The notes: generated from the sequence alone by a model not told the origin. DNA of 64,000 nt from Niallia sp. FSL W8-0635 (GCF_038007965.1 NZ_JBBOYD010000001.1:2458501-2522500); one strand, 5' to 3'; numbered from the stretch's first letter, positions 27,380 to 37,055 are shown. Program-made: numbers and translations.

Positions 27380-29070
27380 TTGAAACTTCTGAAAAATTTA
27401 TCTATCGCTAATAAGCATAATTGCATTAGGTAGCATCGGTTTTACAGGTTTAAATTACATTAAAATTATGGCTCAAAATACAGAAGATATGTATACAAGA
27501 AGCCTCGTTTCTATCACAAACTTGATTCAAATAAGAGTAAATAATAGAGCAAGTGATTCCTATACGTTAGAACTATTACTTACTACAGATCAAGCAAAAA
27601 ATAATGAACTAAAAGAGCAATTGAATACCGTTTGGAATGATATGGACCAATTATTTTCGGAAATTGAAAATGGCAGTTTAACAACAGCAGAACAAGAACT
27701 TATCAATAATTATAAAGCAGAAATGCAAGAATTAAATAATGCAAGAAGTAACGTTTTAGCTCTTGCATTAGAAAATAAAAACGAAGAAGCATATACACTC
27801 TTTATTAGTGATATTGAAGAACATCGTACAAAGGTAAATGATATTCTTAAAGAACTTCAAAGTGTAAAAACCACTTCGGCTGAAAACAAATACAAAGCAA
27901 ACGAACAAAGATTACAAACAGTTACTATTTTTGTTTACTCTCTTCTAGCTGTTTCATTTATTCTATTATTAGGGATTAGCTTATATATTAGTCGTTTGAT
28001 TACAAAACCAGTAAAAGAAATACAAAACTTATTATCTAAAGCAGAAGAAGGAGATTTTACTGTAAAAGGAACCTATCAATCAAAAGATGAAATAGGAGAA
28101 CTTACTTCTTCTTTTAATCACATGACAGAAAAGCTCCAGTCTGTATTTAGTACCGTTCAAGATTCTTCCCAGCAGGTTGCCTCTGCATCAGAAGAGCTTA
28201 GTGCAAGTGCAGAACAAAATAGCAGTGCGAGTGAGCATATTAGTTTGACAATCCAAGAGCTTGCAACTGGCTCAGAAACACAAGTAGCTACTGTGAACGA
28301 AAGCAACCAAATCATTACTTCTCTTTCGGAGCAAACAAAAGTAATAGCTGCCCATACAGAAAAAATGTCTGTGAATGTTAAGCGTGCTTCTGACATGTCA
28401 ACAGAAGGAAATGATGCGATAAAGCAGGTATATAAACAAATGAACTCTATTTATTTAAACGTAAATAGTCTTTCAGAAGCAATAAGCAATTTAAATGAAC
28501 GTTCAACAGAAATCGGTCAAATTACGGATGTCATTACAAATATATCTGCTCAAACAAACCTATTGGCATTAAATGCTGCGATTGAAGCAGCAAGAGCTGG
28601 TGAACATGGAAAAGGATTTGCGGTTGTCGCAGATGAGGTAAGAAAACTTGCAGAAGAATCAACTTCCTCAACAGAAAATATCGCAAAGCTTATCCATATC
28701 ATTCAAAAAGATACAGAAACTACTATTGATACAATGAAAAAAGCTTCCGAAGAAGTTCAATCAGGAATTAGATATTGTACAAATAGCTGGAAACTCTTTT
28801 CAAAAAATTGAAGTGGCCGTTAATGATGTGGTAAAACAAATTGAAGAGATCTCCAATGCCTTAATTACTTTCACAGAGGGTACAGATCAAATTAATAATT
28901 CCATCTTTGAAGTAAGTGATGTAGCGATTGAAGCAGCCAATAGAACCCAGAATATTTCCGCTGCAACACAACAACAGCTAGCATCTATGGAGGAAATTTC
29001 CTCTTCTTCTTTAGCGCTCGCACAATTAGCTGAGGAACTACAATCTTTAGTAAAATTATTTAAAATATAA
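27380..29070 (+). pseudogene. Methyl-accepting chemotaxis protein broken by two frameshifts
   Basis: A chemoreceptor whose pieces occur in the right order. It starts at a TTG at 27380 after AAGGAG ([11 protein letters not shown]), then has an extracellular helical bundle of about 150 residues, a second transmembrane segment ([19 protein letters not shown]), HAMP ([16 protein letters not shown]), and the signalling hairpin ([20 protein letters not shown]). The frame is lost by one extra base near 27416, inside the first transmembrane segment, and again near 28768-28770. Removing one base at each place gives a continuous protein of about 563 residues. A long internal ORF (27468-28811) would lack the first membrane segment. 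Either the gene has decayed or the assembly has two insertion errors. Confidence 0.85.
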
Positions 29071-29074
29071 GTAG

Positions 29075-29116
29075 GCATAAAAAAACACTTTCCCATTCGA
29101 AAGTGTTTTTTTATGC
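29075..29116. terminator. Bidirectional intrinsic terminator
   Basis: Eighteen-base perfect arms, 29075-29092 and 29099-29116, with the core ACACTTTC/GAAAGTGT and A/T tracts on both sides. It lies between the convergent chemoreceptor and GH18 genes and abuts the GH18 stop codon. Confidence 0.9.
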
Positions 29117-30828
29117 TATTGTTCCTTCTTCTCTAACGATAATGCGGACCATGCTGTTTCATTAGCAAAGGTACGCGACCAGCTTGCAAGACCAGCTAAG
29201 CTATACCGTTCTACTAATTCAGCTCTTTTTGCCAAGGATAATTCATCCTCTAGCCAAATTTTATATATTGATTTTGTTTCTTTATCAAAATATTCCCCGT
29301 AGTTTTGACCGCTTACTTCATCATATGTTGGCGTAACTTTATGCTCTTTTAACCATTCCTCGACACTTGCCATGGAAAGGGACTTAGAAGAAATTTCCCC
29401 ATTTTCTTTCTCTTCCCATAATCGCGCATACAATGGTACGCCTAAAACGAGCTTATCATTTGGAACAACATCAAGTAATGTTTCTAAATTAGCTTCCACC
29501 CAAGGAAAACTTGCCACACTTCCAGCAATCGGACTTGTCGCCCAATGCTCATCATATGCCATTACGACTAAATAATCGACGATTTCTGCTAGATGATCCC
29601 GTTGTAAGAATGCTGAATAATTCCCACCAGCTATAAATGTAATATCCATTGAAACAGTAATTCCCGCCTCATGTAAATATGGAGTTGCTTCTCTCACAAA
29701 TTGCGTTACATATTTTCCATCTTCTTCGCGAACATTCTCAATATCGATATTAATACCATCTAACTTGTACATTTCACTATATACTAGAAGCTGCCTAATA
29801 ACGGTTTGTCTTTTTTGATAATCCTTTAATACTTCATGTGTTTTATCCGGATCAAAATCATTGGAGAATAACCCCCATACTTGATAACCCTGTTTATGCG
29901 CCCAATCCACGTATGCAGTTGACCCTAAATTTGTTACATTCCCATCATTTCCTGATAGTTTAAACCAAGTTGGTGAAACAACATTTACTCCGTTCATTTT
30001 TGGAATGCTTGAAGTATCTGGATTTCTTGAATATACTGCTTCCCACGTTAATTGGATAGGTCCATCGATTTTATTTAACTTAGGCTCCTTCTGTTCTAAC
30101 GCAACTTGAACAACCTCTATTTTGCCTTTTTCCACATATTTCTTTTTTACAAAACCTGCGATTCCATTTTCTTTTCTTACAAAATAATAATCTTCTACTT
30201 CTTTTTCAATCGTTACATGCTCACCTGGAGTTAACTCTTCTATATAAGGAGAAGATAATGTTTCAGCTGACCGCAATCTTGTGAAATCCTGCCTGACTTT
30301 TTTAGAAGTAAATATTCCATCTGCTCTCTCTTGTCCATTTTCTTCTATCAGCACAACTTGCTCTTCTTCTAAAATGGTATATTTAATCGGGTAAAACTGT
30401 GCTAATGGATCCAGCGCTACATAAATTGTACCGTCCTCATCTTTCAATGGATGAAAGGAAAGATCCGTATTTTTATCATTTACATAATAGGATACAGAAT
30501 CAGTTGGAAATTGAATGACTTTGTCTTTTGTCGTAACAATAACAGAATTACTGTTCGTATCATACGTAATGCTTTCATCTATTTTTTCCTGCCAAATGCT
30601 TAGTGGCAAATACACAGTATCTTTGTCAAAAATGGCATTTCCTATTTGTTCTCCATTTAGTAAAACAGGACCTTCTCCTTGAAAGTAATTCACTTTCTCG
30701 TTATTACCAAATGGATATAGAATAAGCATAATCGTGGATATAACCACTACTAATACTGCTATAATGAAACCAACAATTACTTTTCTATTTGTTGGTTTTT
30801 TCTGAAATGAATAATTTATTTCTGTCAT
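29116..30828 (-). CDS. Membrane-anchored GH18 family glycoside hydrolase with SH3 domain
   Basis: A 570-residue protein with one N-terminal transmembrane anchor (about 17-39). It is followed by a copper amine oxidase-like N-terminal fold (about 45-160), an SH3-like segment (about 175-235, GEHVTIEKEVEDYYFVRKENG) and a GH18 barrel. The catalytic signature DGINIDIE ends in Glu364, so the acid/base residue is intact. In spore formers such architecture occurs in cortex- or cell-wall-active N-acetylglucosaminidases related to YaaH and YdhD; chitinase activity is the alternative. The start is the ATG after AAGGAGG. It is a single gene. Confidence 0.85.
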   Translation of the reverse strand: MTEINYSFQKKPTNRKVIVGFIIAVLVVVISTIMLILYPFGNNEKVNYFQGEGPVLLNGEQIGNAIFDKDTVYLPLSIWQEKIDESITYDTNSNSVIVTTKDKVIQFPTDSVSYYVNDKNTDLSFHPLKDEDGTIYVALDPLAQFYPIKYTILEEEQVVLIEENGQERADGIFTSKKVRQDFTRLRSAETLSSPYIEELTPGEHVTIEKEVEDYYFVRKENGIAGFVKKKYVEKGKIEVVQVALEQKEPKLNKIDGPIQLTWEAVYSRNPDTSSIPKMNGVNVVSPTWFKLSGNDGNVTNLGSTAYVDWAHKQGYQVWGLFSNDFDPDKTHEVLKDYQKRQTVIRQLLVYSEMYKLDGINIDIENVREEDGKYVTQFVREATPYLHEAGITVSMDITFIAGGNYSAFLQRDHLAEIVDYLVVMAYDEHWATSPIAGSVASFPWVEANLETLLDVVPNDKLVLGVPLYARLWEEKENGEISSKSLSMASVEEWLKEHKVTPTYDEVSGQNYGEYFDKETKSIYKIWLEDELSLAKRAELVERYSLAGLASWSRTFANETAWSALSLEKKEQ

Positions 30829-30925
30829 TTGTTCCTCCTTGAAGTAGTTCATATGAAGTGTAGCTACTAGAATAATAGACGTAATGTATCCCTAGTTTCA
30901 TATTAACATATAATTCGACAAAAAA

Positions 30926-30950
30926 AGAGCCATCCAACAGATGGATCTCT
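30926..30950 (-). terminator. Intrinsic terminator of the GNAT gene
   Basis: AGAGCCATC (30926-30934) pairs with GATGG...CTCT (30940-30950) around a small bulge, with a six-T run on the minus strand. Confidence 0.7.
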
Positions 30951-30982
30951 TTACCTATTATCAAAATCTATATGAAGCAAAT

Positions 30983-31405
30983 TCATCTATCCCATTCAGC
31001 AAACGTATTTCTAAATCCATAAAAAGGACGAAAACCTTTGTTTTCATAATAGGCTTGAGAGGTGCTAGAAGCAAGCATTTCTACTCTAGTTATTGGATAT
31101 AAGCTATGTACAAAGTATAGAAGCTCCTGCCCAACACCAATTCCCCTGTATTCTTGATCAATTAGTAATTCGCAAATATATATTGTTATCGATTGATCGG
31201 TGATTCCCCTAATATAGCCTATTATTTTATCATCAACCGTTGCAACATAAGCGATGTTCGAATGATTCCAAGCGGCTTTTGTATCCTCTTTTTTCTCCAC
31301 TAGATTGCTCCAGTTTTCTTGTTCATTTAAGGCGTGAATCGATGAAAAGTCAGCCTCTTTATAGGAACGTATTTGAATTTCCAGCCCATTTTTTAACGTA
31401 ATCAT
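30983..31405 (-). CDS. GNAT family N-acetyltransferase
   Basis: A 140-residue acetyltransferase with the acetyl-CoA loop DQEYRGIGVGQELL, the preceding strand IYICELLI and the C-terminal QAYYENKGFRPFYG. The substrate is unknown. It starts at ATG after AGAAGGG. It is a single gene between the GH18 enzyme and thiT, with its own terminator. Confidence 0.85.
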   Translation of the reverse strand: MITLKNGLEIQIRSYKEADFSSIHALNEQENWSNLVEKKEDTKAAWNHSNIAYVATVDDKIIGYIRGITDQSITIYICELLIDQEYRGIGVGQELLYFVHSLYPITRVEMLASSTSQAYYENKGFRPFYGFRNTFAEWDR

Positions 31406-31541
31406 ACTGTGTTACCCTTCTTTCCTTTTATAATATCTATGGAATCATAGAATCGAAGAATTAATAAAAGTAGTTCCCTATTTCAATAGACACTAAAAGC
31501 TACTATTATTTTTTGGGATATTATACCACACCAAAGCAAAA

Positions 31542-31562
31542 GGCGCTCCAAAAGGAACGCCC
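31542..31562 (-). terminator. Terminator downstream of thiT
   Basis: GGCGCTCC (31542-31549) and GGAACGCC (31554-31561) form a GC-rich stem with a four-base loop and one mismatch. T-runs exist in both directions; it follows the thiT stop at 31590. Confidence 0.7.
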
Positions 31563-31589
31563 ATTTTTTTATTTTTAAGGATTAGCTTT

Positions 31590-32174
31590 TTAACTTTTAG
31601 AAGCTCCAGTTGCTGGTCTATCAAGAACAATACGTGGAGCGGAAATTATTAAAAGAACAAGTACGATTGCACACAAGATTGTTGCTCCTAAGTAAGAACC
31701 ACCGTTTACAATCAAGGAATTGATAAATGGTGACATTCCTTCTGGTGCATAGCTCGCCCAAATCGTTACTCCTGCGATAAAATGCCAAATATAGCGAGTA
31801 AAGCCACCTACTATAACAGCCAAAATAATTAAGCTGGTCGCTAATCCTTTTTGTTTCTTTTTTAAAGCATTTTGAATGGATGAAGCAAATAACCCTGCAA
31901 ATCCAATACATGCAAATGCGAATAAGTATTCTAAAATAACCTGCCAAAAGCTTAATGCCTGTAGATCACCGACCACAATTTGTAAAACGCCCCATAAGAA
32001 ACCTGCGATTGTGCTAGCTTTAAAGCCCCAGCGAAAAGCTACGATAAAAATAGGGACCATTGCAAAAGAAATCGATGTGTTAAAAACGGGAATGGATGGC
32101 AATAAATCTAAAATAAGTGCTATTGCAGCCATAATTGCCACTTCAATCATGACAACTAATTTCATATTTTTCAT
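31590..32174 (-). CDS. thiT: Energy-coupling factor thiamine transporter S component
   Basis: A 194-residue membrane protein of six hydrophobic segments matching ThiT (YuaJ). The family blocks EYLFAFACIGFAGLFA and RYIWHFIAGVTIWASYAPEG are present; the latter lines the thiamine site in ThiT structures. It works with the shared ECF ATPase/EcfT module encoded elsewhere. A TPP riboswitch followed by a terminator hairpin that contains the ribosome site lies directly upstream, so thiamine excess should switch it off. The ATG is seven bases after GGAGA. Confidence 0.92.
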   Translation of the reverse strand: MKNMKLVVMIEVAIMAAIALILDLLPSIPVFNTSISFAMVPIFIVAFRWGFKASTIAGFLWGVLQIVVGDLQALSFWQVILEYLFAFACIGFAGLFASSIQNALKKKQKGLATSLIILAVIVGGFTRYIWHFIAGVTIWASYAPEGMSPFINSLIVNGGSYLGATILCAIVLVLLIISAPRIVLDRPATGASKS

Positions 32175-32181
32175 AAAAAAA

Positions 32182-32210
32182 TCTCCTTTTTTCTGCAGAC
32201 CAAAAGGAGA
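32182..32210 (-). terminator. Riboswitch-controlled terminator that includes the thiT ribosome site
   Basis: TCTCCTTTT (32182-32190) and AAAAGGAGA (32202-32210) pair. On the minus strand the second arm AAAAAGGAGA supplies the thiT ribosome site and is followed by seven T's and the ATG. Folding would both end transcription and hide the site. Confidence 0.75.
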
Positions 32211-32252
32211 ACTAACACGCGAAATGAATTATATAGCTTACTATATGAACTC

Positions 32253-32338
32253 TTCCCACATTCCTACGTTAGAATTAACTAACAGGTTCGAAGGGTCAGA
32301 TCTATTGATCACTCTCAGCATTACGCTCCCCTTGTGGT
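32253..32338 (-). ncRNA. TPP (thiamine pyrophosphate) riboswitch
   Basis: Read on the minus strand, the element has the THI-box landmarks: ACCACAAGGGGAGC at the 5' end, GCTGAGAG, GACCCTTCGAACCTG, and CTAACGTAGGAATGTGG closing the P1 helix (ACCACA with TGTGG). It is followed by the terminator hairpin at the start of thiT. Confidence 0.95.
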
Positions 32339-32450
32339 TTGCTTATATGTAATTAAAATAATTATAGCATAAATAGTCCTTATAATAAGCATTTTTATTA
32401 AATACAGAATTTTCCCTTATTTCAAAGTGTGTTTGACAAACCAACACTCT

Positions 32451-33707
32451 TTAAACAGTATGTGTTACATTCAGATGCTTCGTGGCGGTAGTTCGCATTT
32501 TAACTACATATCCCATTAATAATAAGCCAATTGCTCCAAATAGGAAGAAACCTAAACTCATCGTAATGACAGACAGCTTGGTGCTAATTGTAATCGCAAG
32601 GCCTGCTAAAATCATCTGCCCTTGACCTATTAGTCCATTAACCGCCAGATAAGAACTTCGGTGATTTTCATTTACTAAATCAGCAAGAAGGCTTTGATTA
32701 ATTGGTACATACATAAGTTCACCAATAGAAATAAACAACATCATAATAATAAGCCATACTGGCGAAGAAACATAAGATAGAATGCAATAACTAAATACAA
32801 ATAAGCACATACCGATAAAATACTGTTTGTAGTCAGATAGCTTTTTCATCATCCAAGAAACAATTCCCACACAAAAAACAACGAGTAGTGTATTTTCCGC
32901 ATGAAGAATTCCTACCATATTTACCCCGTTTAAAGTGATTAATCCTAAAAGAGAGGATTCTTCCATCGTATCCCTTAAGTGAATGGCAATGTAATTGGTT
33001 AAATGACTTTCAAACGAAAAGATAAGTAAACAAGAAAGCAAGTAAATCATATAAATTCGATCCTTTAATACATGATAATAACTTGACCAAATGGACGATG
33101 ATACTACATTTTTCACAGAATTCTTTCTTTTTACAAGAGATTCTTTAATAAATAAATAGGTTACGAGACTAGATAAGAGAGAAACAGTGCCAACTAGCAA
33201 GAAGAAAAAAAAATGATAGTCTAAGAAGAAAAAAGCCCCTGTAATTGTTCCAAGTGCTGTTGCCAAATTTCCAAGCCAATACATGGCGGTAAAGACAAAT
33301 TTCCGTTGTTCCATCTTTACTAAGTCATGAATCATTGCTGTGGAAGCAGGGAAAAACATGCCGTTAAATAACAAATTAATCATAAATAATCCAGCACTAA
33401 TATAAGGAAGATTGATCCATGGGGAATTAACAATGGCAATAAAAAGATAGGTGATTCCTACACCTAATTCCGCCATTATCATCATTTTTCTTCTACCGAC
33501 TTTATCCGCTAAATAACCGCCAATAAAGCCTCCGATAATGCCAGATAGTATAACAAAAATAACAAGTACTCCCGTAATCGTATTACCAATTAGTGAACTA
33601 AAATAAACCGCTATATAGGGAATAATGGCACTAGAAGAAAGGGCGGTCACGAATTGTAAGTACATGCGGATACGAAGGGAAGCATGTAATTGGTTAAATG
33701 TGTTCAT
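32451..33707 (-). CDS. MFS transporter
   Basis: A 418-residue major facilitator with 12 hydrophobic segments and the loop 2-3 motif GGYLADKVGRRKMM. It resembles drug-efflux MFS proteins of Bacillus. The start is the ATG after AAGGAG. Its first codons overlap the end of the tetR gene by 14 bases, so the two are translated as one operon and the pump is probably induced when the TetR repressor binds a ligand. The substrate is unknown. Confidence 0.85.
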   Translation of the reverse strand: MNTFNQLHASLRIRMYLQFVTALSSSAIIPYIAVYFSSLIGNTITGVLVIFVILSGIIGGFIGGYLADKVGRRKMMIMAELGVGITYLFIAIVNSPWINLPYISAGLFMINLLFNGMFFPASTAMIHDLVKMEQRKFVFTAMYWLGNLATALGTITGAFFFLDYHFFFFLLVGTVSLLSSLVTYLFIKESLVKRKNSVKNVVSSSIWSSYYHVLKDRIYMIYLLSCLLIFSFESHLTNYIAIHLRDTMEESSLLGLITLNGVNMVGILHAENTLLVVFCVGIVSWMMKKLSDYKQYFIGMCLFVFSYCILSYVSSPVWLIIMMLFISIGELMYVPINQSLLADLVNENHRSSYLAVNGLIGQGQMILAGLAITISTKLSVITMSLGFFLFGAIGLLLMGYVVKMRTTATKHLNVTHTV

Positions 33708-34299
33708 CACTATATTCTCCTTCCATTCCAAATAGGCGGTACGCTTGATTCGTAAAAGCCTTAGTAAACATGGCGTTAGCCTGATCGGAATAGGTTAAAC
33801 GTGCTCCCATCATAAAGGCTAGATATCCATAGCCAACTTCCCTCGGGTTACTTTTCGGTAAAAATCCTTTTTCCATTCCTATTTGGACAATTTCATGAAT
33901 GTAACATAGGAAAAATTCAACAAACTCATCTAATGCATCAATCTCTGTAAACCTATCTGGCTGTCCAATCACATATTGTATGATGCGGAGCTCTTTTTCC
34001 ATCTCCATAAATAGATTTAGATGATTACGAATCATTCCTTTTAATTTTTCTTCTGTTAATTCAGAAAGCTCTGCTTTGGTGTCATTAATATCATTTTTGA
34101 ATACCTGAAGTGGTCTTTTTACACATTCCGTAAACAATGATTCCTTATTCTCATAATACGTAAAAACCGTTCCAAAGCTTACCCCAGCTTCAACAGCAAT
34201 GTCTTTAATCGTCGTTTTACTAAAGCCGTTTTGCGAGAATAAACTTATAGCCGCTTTATATATATCTTCTTTCTTCTCTTGTGATCGTGGTTTTGCCAT
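33694..34299 (-). CDS. TetR/AcrR-family transcriptional repressor
   Basis: A 201-residue regulator. The N-terminal helix-turn-helix is ISLFSQNGFSKTTIKDIAVE then SFGTVFTYYENKESLF, typical of TetR. The C-terminal ligand domain is not assignable. The start is the ATG after AGGAGGGCG. A perfect 18-base palindrome sits immediately upstream (34321-34338), which suggests autoregulation and control of the overlapping MFS gene. Confidence 0.9.
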   Translation of the reverse strand: MAKPRSQEKKEDIYKAAISLFSQNGFSKTTIKDIAVEAGVSFGTVFTYYENKESLFTECVKRPLQVFKNDINDTKAELSELTEEKLKGMIRNHLNLFMEMEKELRIIQYVIGQPDRFTEIDALDEFVEFFLCYIHEIVQIGMEKGFLPKSNPREVGYGYLAFMMGARLTYSDQANAMFTKAFTNQAYRLFGMEGEYSDEHI

Positions 34300-34320
34300 G
34301 TAAATCGCCCTCCTTTTTAT

Positions 34321-34338
34321 TGATTGATTAATCAATCA
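34321..34338. promoter_or_regulatory. Palindromic operator of the TetR-MFS operon
   Basis: TGATTGATTAATCAATCA is a perfect 18-base palindrome located directly before the tetR ribosome site, the usual place for a TetR-family autoregulatory operator. Confidence 0.7.
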
Positions 34339-34413
34339 TATTCTATTAAAGAAAAGATTGGAAGTCAATATATATTCTGTGAATTTTCTAATTAATTAAG
34401 TTCAAGCTAAAAA

Positions 34414-34432
34414 CTCCCTTCAGATTAGGGAG
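34414..34432 (-). terminator. Intrinsic terminator of the class V aminotransferase gene
   Basis: CTCCCT (34414-34419) and AGGGAG (34427-34432) pair, with five T's following on the minus strand, 30 bases after the stop. Confidence 0.8.
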
Positions 34433-34463
34433 CTTCCAATCTATTCCAATTAGAAGATTTCAT

Positions 34464-35942
34464 TTATAGCGAAAATAAATCTTCCAAACCCATTTTTTCT
34501 TTTCTTAATGAATGATACTCACAACTTGACGGTTTTGTTACATAATCTCTTTTCCATTCCTCCTGATAAAGTAAAATCTTTTTAATAGCACCTACAATAA
34601 AATAAACGTCCTCATTGCTCATCGTAGGATGTAGGGAAATTCGAACCCAGCCTGGCTTATGCGAAAAATCTCCCTCTTGTATTTCCTTGCTCAGTTCTTT
34701 GGATTGATCCTTCGTAATTGGAAGTAAATAATGTCCATATGGTCCAGCGCACGAACATCCCCCTCTTACTTGTATACCAAAGCGGTCATTAAGTAGTTGC
34801 ACGACTAAGTCATAATGGATATCTTCACAAGTAATCGAAATAATTCCTAATCTATCGTCGTTTTCCTCTTCTAATATCCGAACCTTTTTTAATTTTTTCA
34901 GTTCCGTCATTGCTAGATGTACTAATTCCTTCTCCCTTTGCTCTATTCTTTCTATCCCCATTTCTTCTTTTAATTGAATACATAGTGCAGTTTTAATCGC
35001 CTGAAGAAATCCTGGTGTTCCTCCGTCTTCTCTTTCTTCGTCATCCTTTTTATATAGAATATCTCCCCACTCATTCGTGAAATCTACCGTTCCTCCCCCT
35101 GGGTGATCTGGTACACTCGAATAAATGAGATCTTTCGCCATTACTAATACTCCACTAGTCCCTGGACCACCTAAAAATTTATGTGGAGAGAAATAAACAG
35201 CATCCAATCGTTCCTCTTTATTATCAGGATGCATATTTATGGCTGCATAAGGTGCTGATGCGGCAAAATCAACAAAGCAATAACCTTTATGCTGGTGCAT
35301 CATTTTCGCAAGCTCATGGTAATTTGTTTTTCTACCAGTAACATTAGAACACGCTGTAAATGCCCCTATTTTTAACGGGATGTCCTTATATTGTTCTAGC
35401 AAGGATTCTAAATGTTCTATATTTACATCTCCATTTTTATTCGGCTTTATCATAATGACATCTGCATTCGTCTCAAGCCAGGATAAATAATTCGAATGAT
35501 GCTCCATATGAGTGACAAAAACTACAGCAATTTTCTCCTTCTTATAACAAGTATTCTTTAAGCCTATTATTCTTTGTAATTTATTGACCACTCCTGTCAT
35601 GCCAAAACCATCAAATAATATAATGTCATTATCATCTGCATGAACATGTTTTTTGATGATTTGCTTTGCTTCTTTATATGCTTTTGTCATATATGTCCCT
35701 GTTATATTTGATTCAGTATGGGTATTAGCAACATATGGACCTAATTTATCTGTCATCTTTTCTTCAATAGTCTTATATAATCTGCCACTTGCTGTCCAAT
35801 CCGCATATAGCAGCTTTTGGTTTCCGTAAGGTGTAGAAAAGGTTAAATTATTTCCAATAATATTATGCTTAATTTTTGAAAAATAGTGCTCCAATTTAGT
35901 ATCATATTGGTATACAGACTCACCAACTTTAATTCTTATCAA
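34464..35942 (-). CDS. Class V aminotransferase/cysteine desulfurase-like PLP enzyme
   Basis: A 492-residue fold-type I PLP enzyme. The PLP lysine is K255 in FSPHKFLGGPGTSG, preceded by the FVDFAASAPYAA aspartate strand. The C-terminal half has a Cys-rich block, GGCSCAGPYGHYLL. It is longer than IscS/NifS and SufS (about 400 residues) and resembles the group annotated as aminotransferase class V or selenocysteine lyase-like. A sulfur-mobilising role is possible but unproven; no isc or suf genes are near. It starts at a TTG after AAAGGGG. Confidence 0.75.
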   Translation of the reverse strand: MIRIKVGESVYQYDTKLEHYFSKIKHNIIGNNLTFSTPYGNQKLLYADWTASGRLYKTIEEKMTDKLGPYVANTHTESNITGTYMTKAYKEAKQIIKKHVHADDNDIILFDGFGMTGVVNKLQRIIGLKNTCYKKEKIAVVFVTHMEHHSNYLSWLETNADVIMIKPNKNGDVNIEHLESLLEQYKDIPLKIGAFTACSNVTGRKTNYHELAKMMHQHKGYCFVDFAASAPYAAINMHPDNKEERLDAVYFSPHKFLGGPGTSGVLVMAKDLIYSSVPDHPGGGTVDFTNEWGDILYKKDDEEREDGGTPGFLQAIKTALCIQLKEEMGIERIEQREKELVHLAMTELKKLKKVRILEEENDDRLGIISITCEDIHYDLVVQLLNDRFGIQVRGGCSCAGPYGHYLLPITKDQSKELSKEIQEGDFSHKPGWVRISLHPTMSNEDVYFIVGAIKKILLYQEEWKRDYVTKPSSCEYHSLRKEKMGLEDLFSL

Positions 35943-36053
35943 TTTAAAAATCCCCTTTCTCTCTCCTTCTTTAACCTATGTCAAAATAAGAAGAGAGGTT
36001 ATTGCATTTCGAATAGTTTGAAAAAAATTCATAAGAAGGATGGAACATAACAA

Positions 36054-36998
36054 ATGATTACCTTGCCTGATTATGCACTTGATTATATGGAGAATTTAAA
36101 CCAGTCTGGACGAAGCAAACTTACATTAAAACAGTACGAATCTGACTTAAAGAAATTCTTTAGCTGGCTCGATATATACAAAGAAAATACTACATTCGAA
36201 ACCATAAAAGCATTACGAGCTGATGACATTCGCGCATACTTTCATTATTTAAAGGATAAACAATTGTCACAAGCTACAATTCGCCGTCTTGCATCTGTAT
36301 TAAGCCGTTTGATGATTTACCATCAATGTGTTTGTGCACATGAAATTCATAAACTAGCTGAAGCTGCCCCACTGCGTTCCCTAACTACAAAAGATTTTAT
36401 TACAAGCAAAGAATATAATAAATTACTGAAATACTTACTTATAAAAGATATAGAGATTACCAAAAAATCAGCTAGGAACTACCTGCTGACAAGAAATTGG
36501 ACAATCGTGTCTTTATTAAAAACCTTTGGCCTAACACCTATCGATGTACATAGCATCAAGATGAAGGATGTAAACCTAGCACAAGGAGAGCTTACCCTTA
36601 GCAGAGAGGAAGCTCCGTTAATCCTTCCTATTCCTCAAGATATAATGACAAAATTACGAGATTACTATTTTACTATCCCTGAAGCATTTCGCCCAAAATA
36701 TTATTCCAATGATCCTGTTTTTATAGCTTTCAATAATATTTCCTATTCCTTCCAATATGATTATGATCGTCAAAAACCAAAAGCATTATCTGTTCGTGCA
36801 ATTCAAGAAATGATTAAAGATGAAGTAAGAAGAGCAGGCTTACGAAAAATTTCAGCAGTGAATTTTCGAAATACAGCTATTTTAGAGACACTAGCATCAG
36901 GCGCAAGTGATGAGAAGATAATGCACCAATTTCATTTAACAAGTGAAGCGGCACTCAGAAGGTACAAACAATATTTACTGAATAACATGAATGATTGA
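36054..36998 (+). CDS. Tyrosine recombinase-like protein with degenerate active site
   Basis: A 314-residue protein with the two-domain layout of XerC/D-type recombinases. The SAM-like N-terminal domain runs over about 5-100 (KLTLKQYESDLKKFFSWL). The catalytic-domain fold runs over about 115-305. The catalytic set is mostly missing: box I reads TFGLTPIDVHSI with Thr161 where Arg is required, and the box II His is Val269. Arg272 in NFRNTA, a His near 291-294 and Tyr304 in RRYKQYL remain. It is probably a DNA-binding protein rather than an active recombinase. No attachment sites or mobile genes flank it. The ribosome site (GAAGGA) is distant from the ATG. Confidence 0.7.
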   Translation: MITLPDYALDYMENLNQSGRSKLTLKQYESDLKKFFSWLDIYKENTTFETIKALRADDIRAYFHYLKDKQLSQATIRRLASVLSRLMIYHQCVCAHEIHKLAEAAPLRSLTTKDFITSKEYNKLLKYLLIKDIEITKKSARNYLLTRNWTIVSLLKTFGLTPIDVHSIKMKDVNLAQGELTLSREEAPLILPIPQDIMTKLRDYYFTIPEAFRPKYYSNDPVFIAFNNISYSFQYDYDRQKPKALSVRAIQEMIKDEVRRAGLRKISAVNFRNTAILETLASGASDEKIMHQFHLTSEAALRRYKQYLLNNMND

Positions 36999-37010
36999 AT
37001 TTATAAAAAA

Positions 37011-37043
37011 AGATGGACCACCTATTTAAGTGGAGGTCCATCT
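37011..37043. terminator. Bidirectional terminator
   Basis: AGATGGACC (37011-37019) and GGTCCATCT (37035-37043), flanked by A-run and T-run, lie between the convergent recombinase-like and spoIIP genes. Confidence 0.85.
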
Positions 37044-37055
37044 TTTTCAATATTA

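Noticed and set aside
31876-32352. Plus-strand 158-residue ORF over thiT and its leader
   Set aside because: Covers the thiT coding sequence and the TPP riboswitch in antisense.
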